This document shows positions 7,929 through 15,775 of a stretch of 64,000 bases of DNA, piece by piece (the first letter of the stretch is position 1; each line of letters starts with the position of its first letter). The stretch is from assembly GCF_000717715.1 (NCBI RefSeq), contig NZ_JOAI01000054.1, forward strand, positions 1 to 64,000, in the 5' to 3' direction. A program made the position numbers and the translations under genes. Below the pieces are notes generated by a model. It was not told where the DNA came from, ran no database searches, and saw nothing but the letters and a program-made list of their open reading frames with translations. The DNA comes from Streptomyces sp. NRRL B-24484 (GTDB lineage: Bacteria; Actinomycetota; Actinomycetes; Streptomycetales; Streptomycetaceae).

Positions 7929-10265
7929 ATGTCCGACTCCCCGCACCGCCGTCCCGCCGGCCGCCGCAGGCTCGCCCTCGCCGGGGCCGGCGTGGCGGCC
8001 GTCCTCGCGCTGGGGGCCGTGCCGTTCGCCCTGAGCGCCGGGGCGTCCACCGGCAGCACGCCCGCCGCGGCGGCCGCCGACCTCGGCCACGCCGTGCTGC
8101 CCGCACAGGACGGCTGGGCGGCCGAGGGCGCCGGCACCACCGGCGGCCGGGCGGCCGACGCCGCGCACACCTTCACCGTCGCCACCCGCGCCGAGCTGGC
8201 GAAGGCGCTGGCCGCCGGACCCGCGGGCGCGCCCCGGATCGTCCGGGTGAAGGGCGTGATCGACGCCAACGCCGACGACGCCGGCAGGGCGCTCGGCTGC
8301 GCCGACTACGCGGCCGGCACGGGCTATTCGGAGGCCGCGTACGCCAAGGCCTACGATCCCGCGGTCTGGGGCCGGACGAGGCTGCCCTCCGGCGGTCAGG
8401 AGGACGCCCGCCGGGCCGCGCAGGCCAGGCAGGCCGCCCGGGTCGTCCTCACCGTCCCCTCGCACACCACGATCGTCGGCGTGCCGGGCACCGGCGCCGG
8501 GATCACCGGCGGCAACCTGACGGTGAAGAACGCCCAGGACGTGATCGTCCGCAACCTCGCCCTCACCGACGTCCGCGACTGCTTCCCGCAGTGGGACCCG
8601 ACAGACGGCCCGACCGGCAACTGGAACTCGGCCTACGACGCCGTCTCGCTGCGCGGTGCCACGCACGTCTGGATCGACCACGACACCTTCTCCGACGCGC
8701 CGCACCTCGACGCGGCCGATCCGACCCGGTTCGGCCGCGAGTACCAGGTCCACGACGGCGCGCTGGACATCACCAACGGCTCGGACCTGGTCACCGCCTC
8801 CTACAACCGCTTCGGCGACCACGACAAGACGATGCTGATCGGCAGCAGCGACAAGGACACCGGACTGCGGGTCACCCTGCACCACAACGTCTTCCAGGGC
8901 GTCGTGCAGCGCGCCCCGCTCGCCCGGGTCGGGCAGATCCACCTCTACGACAACTACTACGACACCGCGCCGCGCGACGGCTACGCGCACAGCTACAGCG
9001 TCAACTCCCGGGCCGGTGCGCAGATCGTGGCGCAGAACAACCACTGGCGGCTGTCGGCCGACCGGAAGGCCTCCCAGCTGCTCAGCGGCGACGGCACCGG
9101 AGCGTTCGCGGGCAGCGGCAACCTGGTCGACGGCACGGCGGTCGACCTGGTCGCCGCGTACAACGCCGTCAACACCAAGAAGATCAGGCCGACCGTCTCC
9201 TGGCGGCCCGTCCTCTCCGCCGGGCTGGAGCCCGCCGCCGCGCTGCCGGACCGGCTGCCGCAGCAGGCCGGTGCCGGCGTGCTCACCGAGAACGGCTCCG
9301 CCGCCCCGGCCACCGGCCGCGTCGTGACGGTCGCCGCGGACGGTTCCGCCGCGCACCGCACGGTGCAGTCCGCGGTCGACGCCGCCGGCCCCGGGGACAC
9401 CGTGCTGATCGCCCGCGGCACCTACCGCGGGACGGTGAACGTCCCGGCCGCCAAGAAGGGCCTGACGCTGAAGGGCGCCACCGGCAACGCCGAGGACGTC
9501 GTCCTCGCGTACGACAACGCGGCCGGCAGCCCGAAGCCCGGCGGCGGCACCTACGGCACCGAGGGCAGCGCCACCCTCACCGTCTCCGCCGACGGCACCA
9601 CCGTCACCGGCCTCACCGTGCAGAACACCTTCGAGCGGTCCGCCCACCCCGGCACCACGGCCACCCAGGCCGTCGCCCTCGCCGCCCGCGGCGACCGCCA
9701 GCAGTACCTGAACTCCCGCTTCATCGGCCACCAGGACACCGTGCTCAACTGGGCGCCCACCGCCACCGGCCAGTACCGGCAGTACTTCCGTCACTGCTTC
9801 GTCGCCGGCGACGTGGACTTCCTGTTCGGCAACGCGACCGCCGTCTACGACCACGTGAACATCACCCTGCGGGACCGCGGCGCGGCCGCCGGCGGCAGCA
9901 ACGGCTACCTCGCCGCGCCCAACACCGACGCCGCGAAGCCGTACGGGATCCTCGTCACCGACAGCACGATCAGCAGCACCGCCGCGCCCGGCACCTTCCA
10001 CCTCGGCAGGCCCTGGCGCACCGGGCCGACCGCGGTCGGGCAGTTCGTCGTCCGCAACACCGTGCTGCCCGCGGCGGTGAAGAGCGCGCCGTGGACGGAC
10101 ATGCACGGGTACTCCTGGCGGTCCGCCCGCTTCGCCGAGTACGCCAACTCCGGCCCCGGGGCCGGGGTCGCCGCCGACCGTCCGCAGCTGACCGCCGCGC
10201 AGGCCGCCACCCGCACGGCCCGCGCCTACCTGGCCGGCACCGACGGCTGGAACCCGGTCGGCTGA
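7929..10265 (+). CDS. Secreted two-domain pectinase: pectate lyase (PL1) fused to pectin methylesterase (CE8)
   Basis: 778 residues. An N-terminal signal peptide (RR then LALAGAGVAAVLALGAVPFAL) exports it. Residues about 50-450 are a PL1 pectate lyase: WIDHDTFSD near 246, HDGALDITNGSDLVTASYN near 275, and VTLHHNVFQGVVQRAPLAR near 313 with the lyase Arg region. Residues about 460-778 are a CE8 methylesterase with the QDT motif (Gln602/Asp603), VDFLFGNA with Asp630, and GRPW with Arg694, so both active sites look intact. The esterase would demethylate pectin and the lyase then cleave the polygalacturonate, in one polypeptide. ATG at 7929; the upstream ribosome site is weak (GGAG about 8 bases before). 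Shares an upstream element with the next gene, the other pectinase. Confidence 0.93.
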   Translation: MSDSPHRRPAGRRRLALAGAGVAAVLALGAVPFALSAGASTGSTPAAAAADLGHAVLPAQDGWAAEGAGTTGGRAADAAHTFTVATRAELAKALAAGPAGAPRIVRVKGVIDANADDAGRALGCADYAAGTGYSEAAYAKAYDPAVWGRTRLPSGGQEDARRAAQARQAARVVLTVPSHTTIVGVPGTGAGITGGNLTVKNAQDVIVRNLALTDVRDCFPQWDPTDGPTGNWNSAYDAVSLRGATHVWIDHDTFSDAPHLDAADPTRFGREYQVHDGALDITNGSDLVTASYNRFGDHDKTMLIGSSDKDTGLRVTLHHNVFQGVVQRAPLARVGQIHLYDNYYDTAPRDGYAHSYSVNSRAGAQIVAQNNHWRLSADRKASQLLSGDGTGAFAGSGNLVDGTAVDLVAAYNAVNTKKIRPTVSWRPVLSAGLEPAAALPDRLPQQAGAGVLTENGSAAPATGRVVTVAADGSAAHRTVQSAVDAAGPGDTVLIARGTYRGTVNVPAAKKGLTLKGATGNAEDVVLAYDNAAGSPKPGGGTYGTEGSATLTVSADGTTVTGLTVQNTFERSAHPGTTATQAVALAARGDRQQYLNSRFIGHQDTVLNWAPTATGQYRQYFRHCFVAGDVDFLFGNATAVYDHVNITLRDRGAAAGGSNGYLAAPNTDAAKPYGILVTDSTISSTAAPGTFHLGRPWRTGPTAVGQFVVRNTVLPAAVKSAPWTDMHGYSWRSARFAEYANSGPGAGVAADRPQLTAAQAATRTARAYLAGTDGWNPVG

Positions 10266-10310
10266 CCCGCGGTTCAGGCCCGGACATCGTCCGGAAGAAA
10301 GTCCGCCGCC

Positions 10311-10340
10311 CGCGGCAACCTCCCGGCGGGCGGCGGCAAC
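10311..10340 (+). promoter_or_regulatory. Second copy of the pectinase-associated element
   Basis: Matches 7861-7890 at 26 of 30 positions, again with GCGGCAAC half-units at 10312-10319 and 10332-10339. Here it is 109 bp from the GTG start. A GGAAGAA motif also precedes both copies (10292 and about 7853), so similarity extends upstream of the element. Confidence 0.45.
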
Positions 10341-10448
10341 AGGGAGTCGGACAGCAGGGCGACGGACCGTCGGCCCGCTGTCGGGACGGCCCCCGTGACG
10401 CGGGGCCGTCCCCTCCCCGTACCGGTAGTCGCCAAGGAGTCATGACAC

Positions 10449-11816
10449 GTGAGCAAGCGAGCGATACGCCCCAAGCGCGGCAGGATCGCGGCCCTCGGCG
10501 GTGCGGCCGCACTGCTGACCGCCGGCATCGCGGGCGGTCTGTGGGCGGGGGCGGACGCCGCCGCCCCCGCCCCCGCGGCCGGGTCCGCCTACACCCTGGT
10601 GAGCGCGGCGGGCGGACTCTGCCTGCAGGCACCCGCGGCCGCCACCGGCGCCCAGCTCACCCAGCAGAACTGCGGTGCGGGCGGCGAGACCTGGCGGCTG
10701 ACCGCCGACGGCAGCGGGTACCGGCTGGTCGACGCCGCCACCGGCCGCTGCGCGGGCGTCCGGGACGCCAGGACGGGCGCGGGCGCCGCGGTGCAGACCG
10801 AGGCCTGCGACCCGGCGGCCACCTCCCAGCGCTGGACCCTGACGGCGGTCGAGGGCGGCCACCGGGTCGTCAACGCCGCCAGCGGCAAGTGCCTGGCCGT
10901 GAAGGACGGTTCGACCGCCGCGGGCACGCCGGTGCAGCAGAACTCCTGCGACTCGGCCCCCGCCAAGCGCTGGACCTTCAAGGCCGCCGCTGGCACCCCG
11001 ACCCCGACCGCCGGCACCCCGACCGCCACGGCCTCCCCGAAGCCGACCGCCACCGCCAAGCCCACCGCGACGGCCACGCCCGCCCCGACCGCCACCGCGA
11101 CCGGCGGCACCGGCACGGCGATCCCGGCCTGGCCGACCCCGCAGGGCGCCGACGTGCCGCTGACCGCCACCAAGAAGGTCGCTGTGCTCTTCGACGGCGG
11201 TGGCCGCCGCTACGTCGGCAAGGGCGCGCTGGGCAGTGGCAGCCAGTCCGAGAACCAGCCCGCCATGTTCGAACTCGCCGACGGCGCGGTGCTGCAGAAC
11301 GTGATCCTCGGCGACCCGGCCGCCGACGGCGTGCACTGCAGCGGCAGCTGCACCCTGCGCAACGTCTGGTGGGAGAACGTCGGCGAGGACGCCGCCACCT
11401 TCAAGGGCACCTCCGCCTCCCAGGTGATGACCGTGGACGGCGGCGGTGCGCGCGGTGCCGCGGACAAGGTCTTCCAGCACAACGGCCCCGGCACCTTCGT
11501 CGTCAAGAACTTCCGGGTGGAGGACTTCGGCAAGCTCTACCGCTCCTGCGGCAACTGCAAGACGCAGTACCCCCGCCACGTGGTGATCGACAACGTGATC
11601 GCCACCGCGCCCGGCAAGAAGATCGTCGGCATCAACGCCAACCTGGGCGACACCGCGACGATCACCCGGCTCACCGTGGTCGGCGACAGCAGCCGGAAGA
11701 TCACCGTCTGCCAGCGCTACACCGGCGTCACCTCGGGCGAACCCAAGGAGGCGGGCAGCGGCCCGGACGGCACCAACTGCCGCTACACGCCCGGCGACGT
11801 GACCTACCGGCCCTGA
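10449..11816 (+). CDS. Secreted pectate lyase (PL3) with N-terminal ricin-type carbohydrate-binding domain
   Basis: 455 residues: signal peptide (about 1-40); a ricin-B/CBM13 domain (about 45-180) with three repeats marked by CLQAPAAATGAQLTQQNC, AGVRDARTGAGAAVQTEAC and CLAVKDGSTAAGTPVQQNSC, each ending in a QxW-like block; a Thr/Pro/Ala linker of PTATA repeats (about 185-225); and a PL3 lyase domain with NVWWENVGEDAATFKG, DKVFQHNGPGT and DFGKLYRSCGNC. It should cleave de-esterified pectin outside the cell while binding plant polysaccharide. GTG at 10449 is chosen because AAGGAG lies 9 bases upstream; an ATG at 10442 is in another frame. It follows the PL1-CE8 gene by 183 bp and shares its upstream element, so the two likely respond to one signal. 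Confidence 0.93.
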   Translation: MSKRAIRPKRGRIAALGGAAALLTAGIAGGLWAGADAAAPAPAAGSAYTLVSAAGGLCLQAPAAATGAQLTQQNCGAGGETWRLTADGSGYRLVDAATGRCAGVRDARTGAGAAVQTEACDPAATSQRWTLTAVEGGHRVVNAASGKCLAVKDGSTAAGTPVQQNSCDSAPAKRWTFKAAAGTPTPTAGTPTATASPKPTATAKPTATATPAPTATATGGTGTAIPAWPTPQGADVPLTATKKVAVLFDGGGRRYVGKGALGSGSQSENQPAMFELADGAVLQNVILGDPAADGVHCSGSCTLRNVWWENVGEDAATFKGTSASQVMTVDGGGARGAADKVFQHNGPGTFVVKNFRVEDFGKLYRSCGNCKTQYPRHVVIDNVIATAPGKKIVGINANLGDTATITRLTVVGDSSRKITVCQRYTGVTSGEPKEAGSGPDGTNCRYTPGDVTYRP

Positions 11817-11856
11817 CCTACCGGCCCTGACCAACGGGCCCTGACCAGCGGGCCCG
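11801..11856 (+). repeat. 14-bp tandem repeat across the stop codon of the PL3 gene
   Basis: GACCTACCGGCCCT at 11801-11814 is followed by an exact copy (11815-11828) and two diverged copies (GACCAACGGGCCCT, GACCAGCGGGCCCG). The first copy encodes the last residues and contributes the T of the TGA stop, so replication slippage has extended the 3' end without changing the protein. Confidence 0.8.
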
Positions 11857-11906
11857 CCCCGGCGGCCGCACGGACGCGTTCGGCGCATCCGCGGCGGCCG
11901 GGGCGG
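11854..11906. terminator. Inverted-repeat terminator between convergent PL3 and Nudix genes
   Basis: CCGCCCCGGC (11854-11863) pairs with GCCGGGGCGG (11897-11906); the flanking GGCCGC/GCGGCG extends the stem imperfectly. Located 38 bp after the PL3 stop and 45 bp before the Nudix stop, so it can serve both strands. Confidence 0.6.
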
Positions 11907-11950
11907 CCCCGGGCCGGCCGGCCGGCAGGAGCCGCCCGGGGGAGCGGGGC

Positions 11951-12424
11951 TCAGACGAGCGGGTAGACGTGCGCGCCGGCCGGGCCCGGGTAGCCGGGCA
12001 GCCAGAGGGCCAGCACCAGCCCGGACGGGTGGAACATCGGCTCGGGCAGCGCGTCCACCGGCAGCCGCTCCCAGCCGGCACAGGCGTGCGGCTCGGTGAC
12101 GACGGCCGCGGCGTCGCTGGGCGGGGCGAGGACGGCCGCGGTCAGCCGGGGCCGGCCGAGCTCGTGGTCGAGCAGGACGGCCAGCACCCGCATCTCGGCC
12201 GCCGGCAGCACGATCCCGGTCTCCTCGGCGAGTTCACGGGCGGCGGCCTCCTCGAAGGACTCGCCGGTGCCGTCGACCTTGCCGCCGGGCAGGCTCCAGG
12301 TAGGCGGCTCGCCCGCCGTGGTGCGCCGCCCGATCAGCACCCGGCCGTCGGTGGTGGGCACGATGACCCCCGCACCGATGATCGGCCCGCCGCCGGGCCG
12401 ACCGCCGCCGGGCGCGCCGGTCAC
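11951..12424 (-). CDS. Nudix hydrolase
   Basis: 157 residues. The Nudix box is present as G-K-V-D-G-T-G-E-S-F-E-E-A-A-A-R-E-L-A-E-E ... T-G-I, with one extra residue in the first loop compared with the canonical GX5EX7REUXEEXGU. Such enzymes hydrolyse nucleoside diphosphates linked to another moiety; WSLPGGKVD suggests a MutT/ADP-ribose-type member, but the substrate cannot be inferred. The GTG start overlaps the TGA of the upstream SDR gene (GTGA at 12421-12424), so the two are translationally coupled and probably act in the same process. It is convergent with the pectate lyase gene. Confidence 0.85.
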   Translation of the reverse strand: MTGAPGGGRPGGGPIIGAGVIVPTTDGRVLIGRRTTAGEPPTWSLPGGKVDGTGESFEEAAARELAEETGIVLPAAEMRVLAVLLDHELGRPRLTAAVLAPPSDAAAVVTEPHACAGWERLPVDALPEPMFHPSGLVLALWLPGYPGPAGAHVYPLV

Positions 12425-13926
12425 CAGGCGGCCTTGGAGTAGTCCTTGAGGAAGCAGCCGTACAGGTCCTCGCCGAGCTCGCCGCGGACGATCGGGTCGT
12501 AGACCCGCGCCGCGCCGTCGACCAGGTCGAGCGGGGCGTGGAAGCCCTCCTCGTGCAGCCGCATCTTGTCGGGGTGCGGCCGCTCGTCGGTGATCCAGCC
12601 GGTGTCGACGCTGGTCATCAGGATGCCGTCGGTCTGGAACATCTCCTCCGCGCTGGTGCGGGTGAGCATGTTCAGCGCGGCCTTGGCCATGTTGGTGTGC
12701 GGGTGGCCGGCGCCCTTGTAGCCGCGGCTGAACACGCCCTCCATGGCGGAGACGTTGACGATGTACTTGCGCCGGGCGGGGGAGGCGGCCATCGCCGACC
12801 GCAGCCGACTGATCAGGATGAACGGCGCGGTGGAGTTGCAGAGCTGCACCTCCAGCAGCTCCATCGGGCCGACCTCCTCGACGGTCTGCACCCAGCTGTT
12901 GGTGGAGGCGAGGTCCGGGACGAGGCCGCCGGCGTCGATGGCGGTGCCGGCCTGGATCCGGGCCGGCGAGGCGGAGCCGGTGACCAGGGCGAGCGCGGTG
13001 ACGTCCTCGGCGCTGATCCGCTCGATCTCGCCGGAGGCCTGACCGGGCAGCGCAGGGAGGTCCACGCTGCCGCTGCCGAAGCGCCCGATCACGGTCGACG
13101 GGGGAAGCTCGCCGGCCGGCAGCGGGGCCGTCTCGGCGGCCACCAGCTCGCGGTACGACTCCGGCGGGCGGCGGACGGTCTGCGCCGCGTTGTTGATCAG
13201 GATGTCCAGCGGCCCGTCCGCGATGACCTCGTCGGCCAGCGCCATGACCTGCGCCGGGTCGCGCAGGTCGATGCCGACGATCTTCAGCCGGTGGATCCAC
13301 CGGTCGCTGTCCGGCATCGCCTTGAAGCGGCGGATCGCGTCGTTGGGGAAGCGCGTGGTGACGGTGGTGTGCGCGCCGTCCCGCAGCAGGCAGAGCGCGA
13401 TGTACATGCCGATCTTGGCGCGGCCGCCGGTGAGCAGGGCGCGCCGCCCGGTGAGGTCGGCGCGGGCGCCGCGGCGGGCGTGGTTGAGGGCCGCGCAGTT
13501 GCGGCACAGCTGGTGGTAGAACGCGTCGACCTCGACGTACCGCTGCTTGCAGGTGTAGCAGGAGCGGGGGCGCTCGAGTATCCCGGCGATCTCGGTGGTG
13601 GTCTCGGTGGTGAGGCCGAAGGCGCCGGCCGTCTCGTCGTCGATCCGGCCGGGTGCGCCGGTCGCCGTCCGCGAGGTGACCAGCCGGTCGTTGGCGGTCT
13701 TGCGGGCGCGGGTCTCCTGGCGGCGGCGCTGCTTGAGCGTGCGGAAGATGCCGCCGACCGCCCTGCGGACGGTGATCGCGTCCGGGTGGTCCACGTGCAG
13801 GTCGTCGAGTTCGGCGAGCACGTCCAGGCACAGGGCCAGACGCTCGGGGTCGATGCCCCGACCGAAGTCGATGTCCTGCTCGTCGTCCTGCTGGATCTGG
13901 GTCTGGGTGTCCGGGCCCGCCGTCAT
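12421..13926 (-). CDS. SDR-family protein with N-terminal zinc-ribbon-like insert and no catalytic Tyr
   Basis: 501 residues. The first 130 are helical and charged, followed by a four-Cys motif C-Y-T-C...C-R-N-C (about 145-167) that probably binds zinc. From about 180 comes a Rossmann domain: L-L-T-G-G-R-A-K-I-G (TGxxxGxG-like), D-I-L-I-N-N-A-A, then I-V-N-V-S-A-M-E-G, and H-T-N-M-A-K-A-A-L where classical SDRs have YxxxK: Lys is kept but Tyr is replaced by Thr. That suggests altered catalysis or a binding role. Start ATG at 13926. Downstream it overlaps the Nudix gene by four bases; upstream the 165-bp gap to a divergent methyltransferase gene holds the promoters. Family function unknown to me. 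Confidence 0.8.
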   Translation of the reverse strand: MTAGPDTQTQIQQDDEQDIDFGRGIDPERLALCLDVLAELDDLHVDHPDAITVRRAVGGIFRTLKQRRRQETRARKTANDRLVTSRTATGAPGRIDDETAGAFGLTTETTTEIAGILERPRSCYTCKQRYVEVDAFYHQLCRNCAALNHARRGARADLTGRRALLTGGRAKIGMYIALCLLRDGAHTTVTTRFPNDAIRRFKAMPDSDRWIHRLKIVGIDLRDPAQVMALADEVIADGPLDILINNAAQTVRRPPESYRELVAAETAPLPAGELPPSTVIGRFGSGSVDLPALPGQASGEIERISAEDVTALALVTGSASPARIQAGTAIDAGGLVPDLASTNSWVQTVEEVGPMELLEVQLCNSTAPFILISRLRSAMAASPARRKYIVNVSAMEGVFSRGYKGAGHPHTNMAKAALNMLTRTSAEEMFQTDGILMTSVDTGWITDERPHPDKMRLHEEGFHAPLDLVDGAARVYDPIVRGELGEDLYGCFLKDYSKAAW

Positions 13927-14091
13927 GCCTGCTGCTGCTTCCCTCGGTGTGCCGCCTGTACCGGCGAATGCTACGGGAGCCTGCCGAGCCGGAGCGAAAA
14001 GTAATATCTGAAAGTGGCTTGTGATGGTTACCAGAGCTAGCTAGCGTAAGAGCCGGACGCGGTACACGGCCGTTACGGACGGGAGCGGGGC

Positions 14092-14838
14092 ATGACGACC
14101 TGGCACGACTGGCAGCGCAGCTGGGACCGCCAGCAGGCGTGGTACCTGCCCGACCGAGAGGAGCGGTTCCGGGTGATGCTCGACCTGGTCGAGGCGGTGG
14201 CCGGGCCCGCGCCGCGCGTCCTCGACCTGGCCTGCGGCACCGGCTCGATCAGCGAGCGGCTGCTCGCCCGCCTGCCGGGGGCGACCTCGGTCGGCGTGGA
14301 CGTCGACCCCGCGCTGCTGGCGATCGCCCGCGGCCACTTCGCCGGTGAGCCGCGACTCACCCTCGTCACCGCCGACCTGAACGACCCCGGCTGGACGGGG
14401 CGGCTGCCGCAGGGCGGCCCCTTCGACGCGGTCCTGACCTCGACCGCACTGCACTGGCTCGGCACCGACGTCCTGGTGCGCCTGTACGGCGACCTCGCCC
14501 GGCTGGTCCGGCCCGGCGGCCTGTTCGCCAACGCCGACCACATGCCGCAGTCGGACACCCCGCTGCTGAACGCCGCCGACGAGGCCCGGCAGCGTGCCCG
14601 GCGGGAACGCGAGCGGGCCGAGGGCGTCCTCGACTGGGCCGGCTGGTGGCGGGAGGCCGCCGCCGACCCGGCGCTCGCCGACGCCGTCGCCGCCCGCTTT
14701 GCGATCCACGGCGACCACGCCGACGGCGACAGCCACCCCGCCGAGTGGCACACCGCCCGGCTGACCGGGGCCGGCTTCCGCGAGGCCGGGGTGGCCTGGC
14801 GCTCGGTCAGTGACGCCCTGGTCGCAGCGGTGCGCTGA
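14092..14838 (+). CDS. Class I SAM-dependent methyltransferase
   Basis: 248 residues with motif I V-L-D-L-A-C-G-T-G-S (about 42-51), an acidic motif II ending in GVDVDPALLAIARGHF, motif post-II ADLNDPGW, and motif IV FDAVLTSTALHWLG. It should transfer a methyl group from S-adenosylmethionine; the acceptor is not evident. ATG at 14092 follows GGAGCGGGG. The gene is divergent from the zinc-ribbon SDR; the gap between them is AT-rich for this genome (around GTAATATCTGAAAG and GCTAGCTAGCG). Its last 32 bp overlap the 3' end of the convergent N-acetyltransferase gene. Confidence 0.85.
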   Translation: MTTWHDWQRSWDRQQAWYLPDREERFRVMLDLVEAVAGPAPRVLDLACGTGSISERLLARLPGATSVGVDVDPALLAIARGHFAGEPRLTLVTADLNDPGWTGRLPQGGPFDAVLTSTALHWLGTDVLVRLYGDLARLVRPGGLFANADHMPQSDTPLLNAADEARQRARRERERAEGVLDWAGWWREAAADPALADAVAARFAIHGDHADGDSHPAEWHTARLTGAGFREAGVAWRSVSDALVAAVR

Positions 14839-15592
14839 CCGGCAGCGCGTCCAGCTCGATCCCGAAGTGCTCGCGGTGGGCGGCGAGCGCCTGCTCCTCG
14901 GTCAGCTGCTGCTCGCTGCGCGAGCCGTCCGTCCCGGTGCGGATCAGCCGGGTGCCGGCGAGGGTGATCCTGCCCCCGCCGGTCAGCCGTGAGCAGGTGG
15001 TCGACCGGGTGAAGTGCGACTCCGGCGAGGTCGCCTGCCACCAGCAGGTCGGGGCGAAGTCCGCCAGTGCGTACGGCCGCGGGTCCAGCCGGTACTGCGG
15101 CTCGCCGTCCATCAGCACGTCCAGCTCGGTGCCGTGCCCGGCGACGGTGAACAGGCCGGCCGGGTCGGGCTGCCCGCCGCGCTCGTCCAGCCGCAGCGGG
15201 TGGTGGCTGAACCGGCCGAAGCCGACGTCCACCAGCCAGGGCTCGTCCAGCTCGACCCGCAGCGCCATGTGGTCGAAGGGCGGCCCGGGCCGGCCGTCGC
15301 GGCCGAACACCCGTGCCGAGAGCAGCTCCACCCGGTGGCCGAGCGCGGTGAGCAGAGCCGCGAAGGCGCCGTTGAGCTCGTAGCAGAAGCCGCCGCGGCG
15401 GCGCTCCACGAGCTTCTCCCAGAGTGCCCGTTCGGTCAGTACGATCGGCTCGCCGCGGGCCACGCTCAGCGTCTCGAACGGCACGGCGTGCAGGTGCGCC
15501 AGCTGCAGGGCGCGCAGCGCCGCCGCGTCCGCGCGCTTCGGCCGCGGCAGGCCGATCCGGTCCAGGTAGGCGGCCACCTGTCGTGCGTCCAC
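14807..15592 (-). CDS. Arylamine N-acetyltransferase (NAT)
   Basis: 261 residues, close to the family's ~270-280. The catalytic triad is visible: Cys70 in R-R-G-G-F-C-Y-E-L-N, His in P-F-D-H-M-A-L and Asp in W-L-V-D-V-G-F-G. NATs move an acetyl group from acetyl-CoA to arylamines or hydrazines; homologues also close amide bonds in antibiotic pathways, but no such cluster is near. GTG at 15592 is chosen because GGAGG (plus a GGGGGA run) lies upstream; the frame extends to 15775 without start support. The 3' end overlaps the convergent methyltransferase gene by 32 bp, which is unusually tight but both protein ends look natural. Confidence 0.9.
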   Translation of the reverse strand: MDARQVAAYLDRIGLPRPKRADAAALRALQLAHLHAVPFETLSVARGEPIVLTERALWEKLVERRRGGFCYELNGAFAALLTALGHRVELLSARVFGRDGRPGPPFDHMALRVELDEPWLVDVGFGRFSHHPLRLDERGGQPDPAGLFTVAGHGTELDVLMDGEPQYRLDPRPYALADFAPTCWWQATSPESHFTRSTTCSRLTGGGRITLAGTRLIRTGTDGSRSEQQLTEEQALAAHREHFGIELDALPVSAPLRPGRH

Positions 15593-15775
15593 CGGTCCCC
15601 CTCTTCCTCCGTACTCGGACGGCCCGTCAACCGGGCCGATCGTCGTGGTCCTGACGTCCCGTCGGAAAACAACCGCGAAAAAATGTTTGGGATTCCTGTT
15701 ATCCCCTCCCGTCCCACGGATCTCCCAGGTGTCGGCAAGCACCACACCCCACCGAGGGCCGACGAGGAGAGACAC

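Noticed and set aside
14092..15592. Part of a secondary metabolite cluster (methyltransferase plus N-acetyltransferase)
   Set aside because: The genes are convergent and no polyketide, peptide or terpene synthase is in the window.
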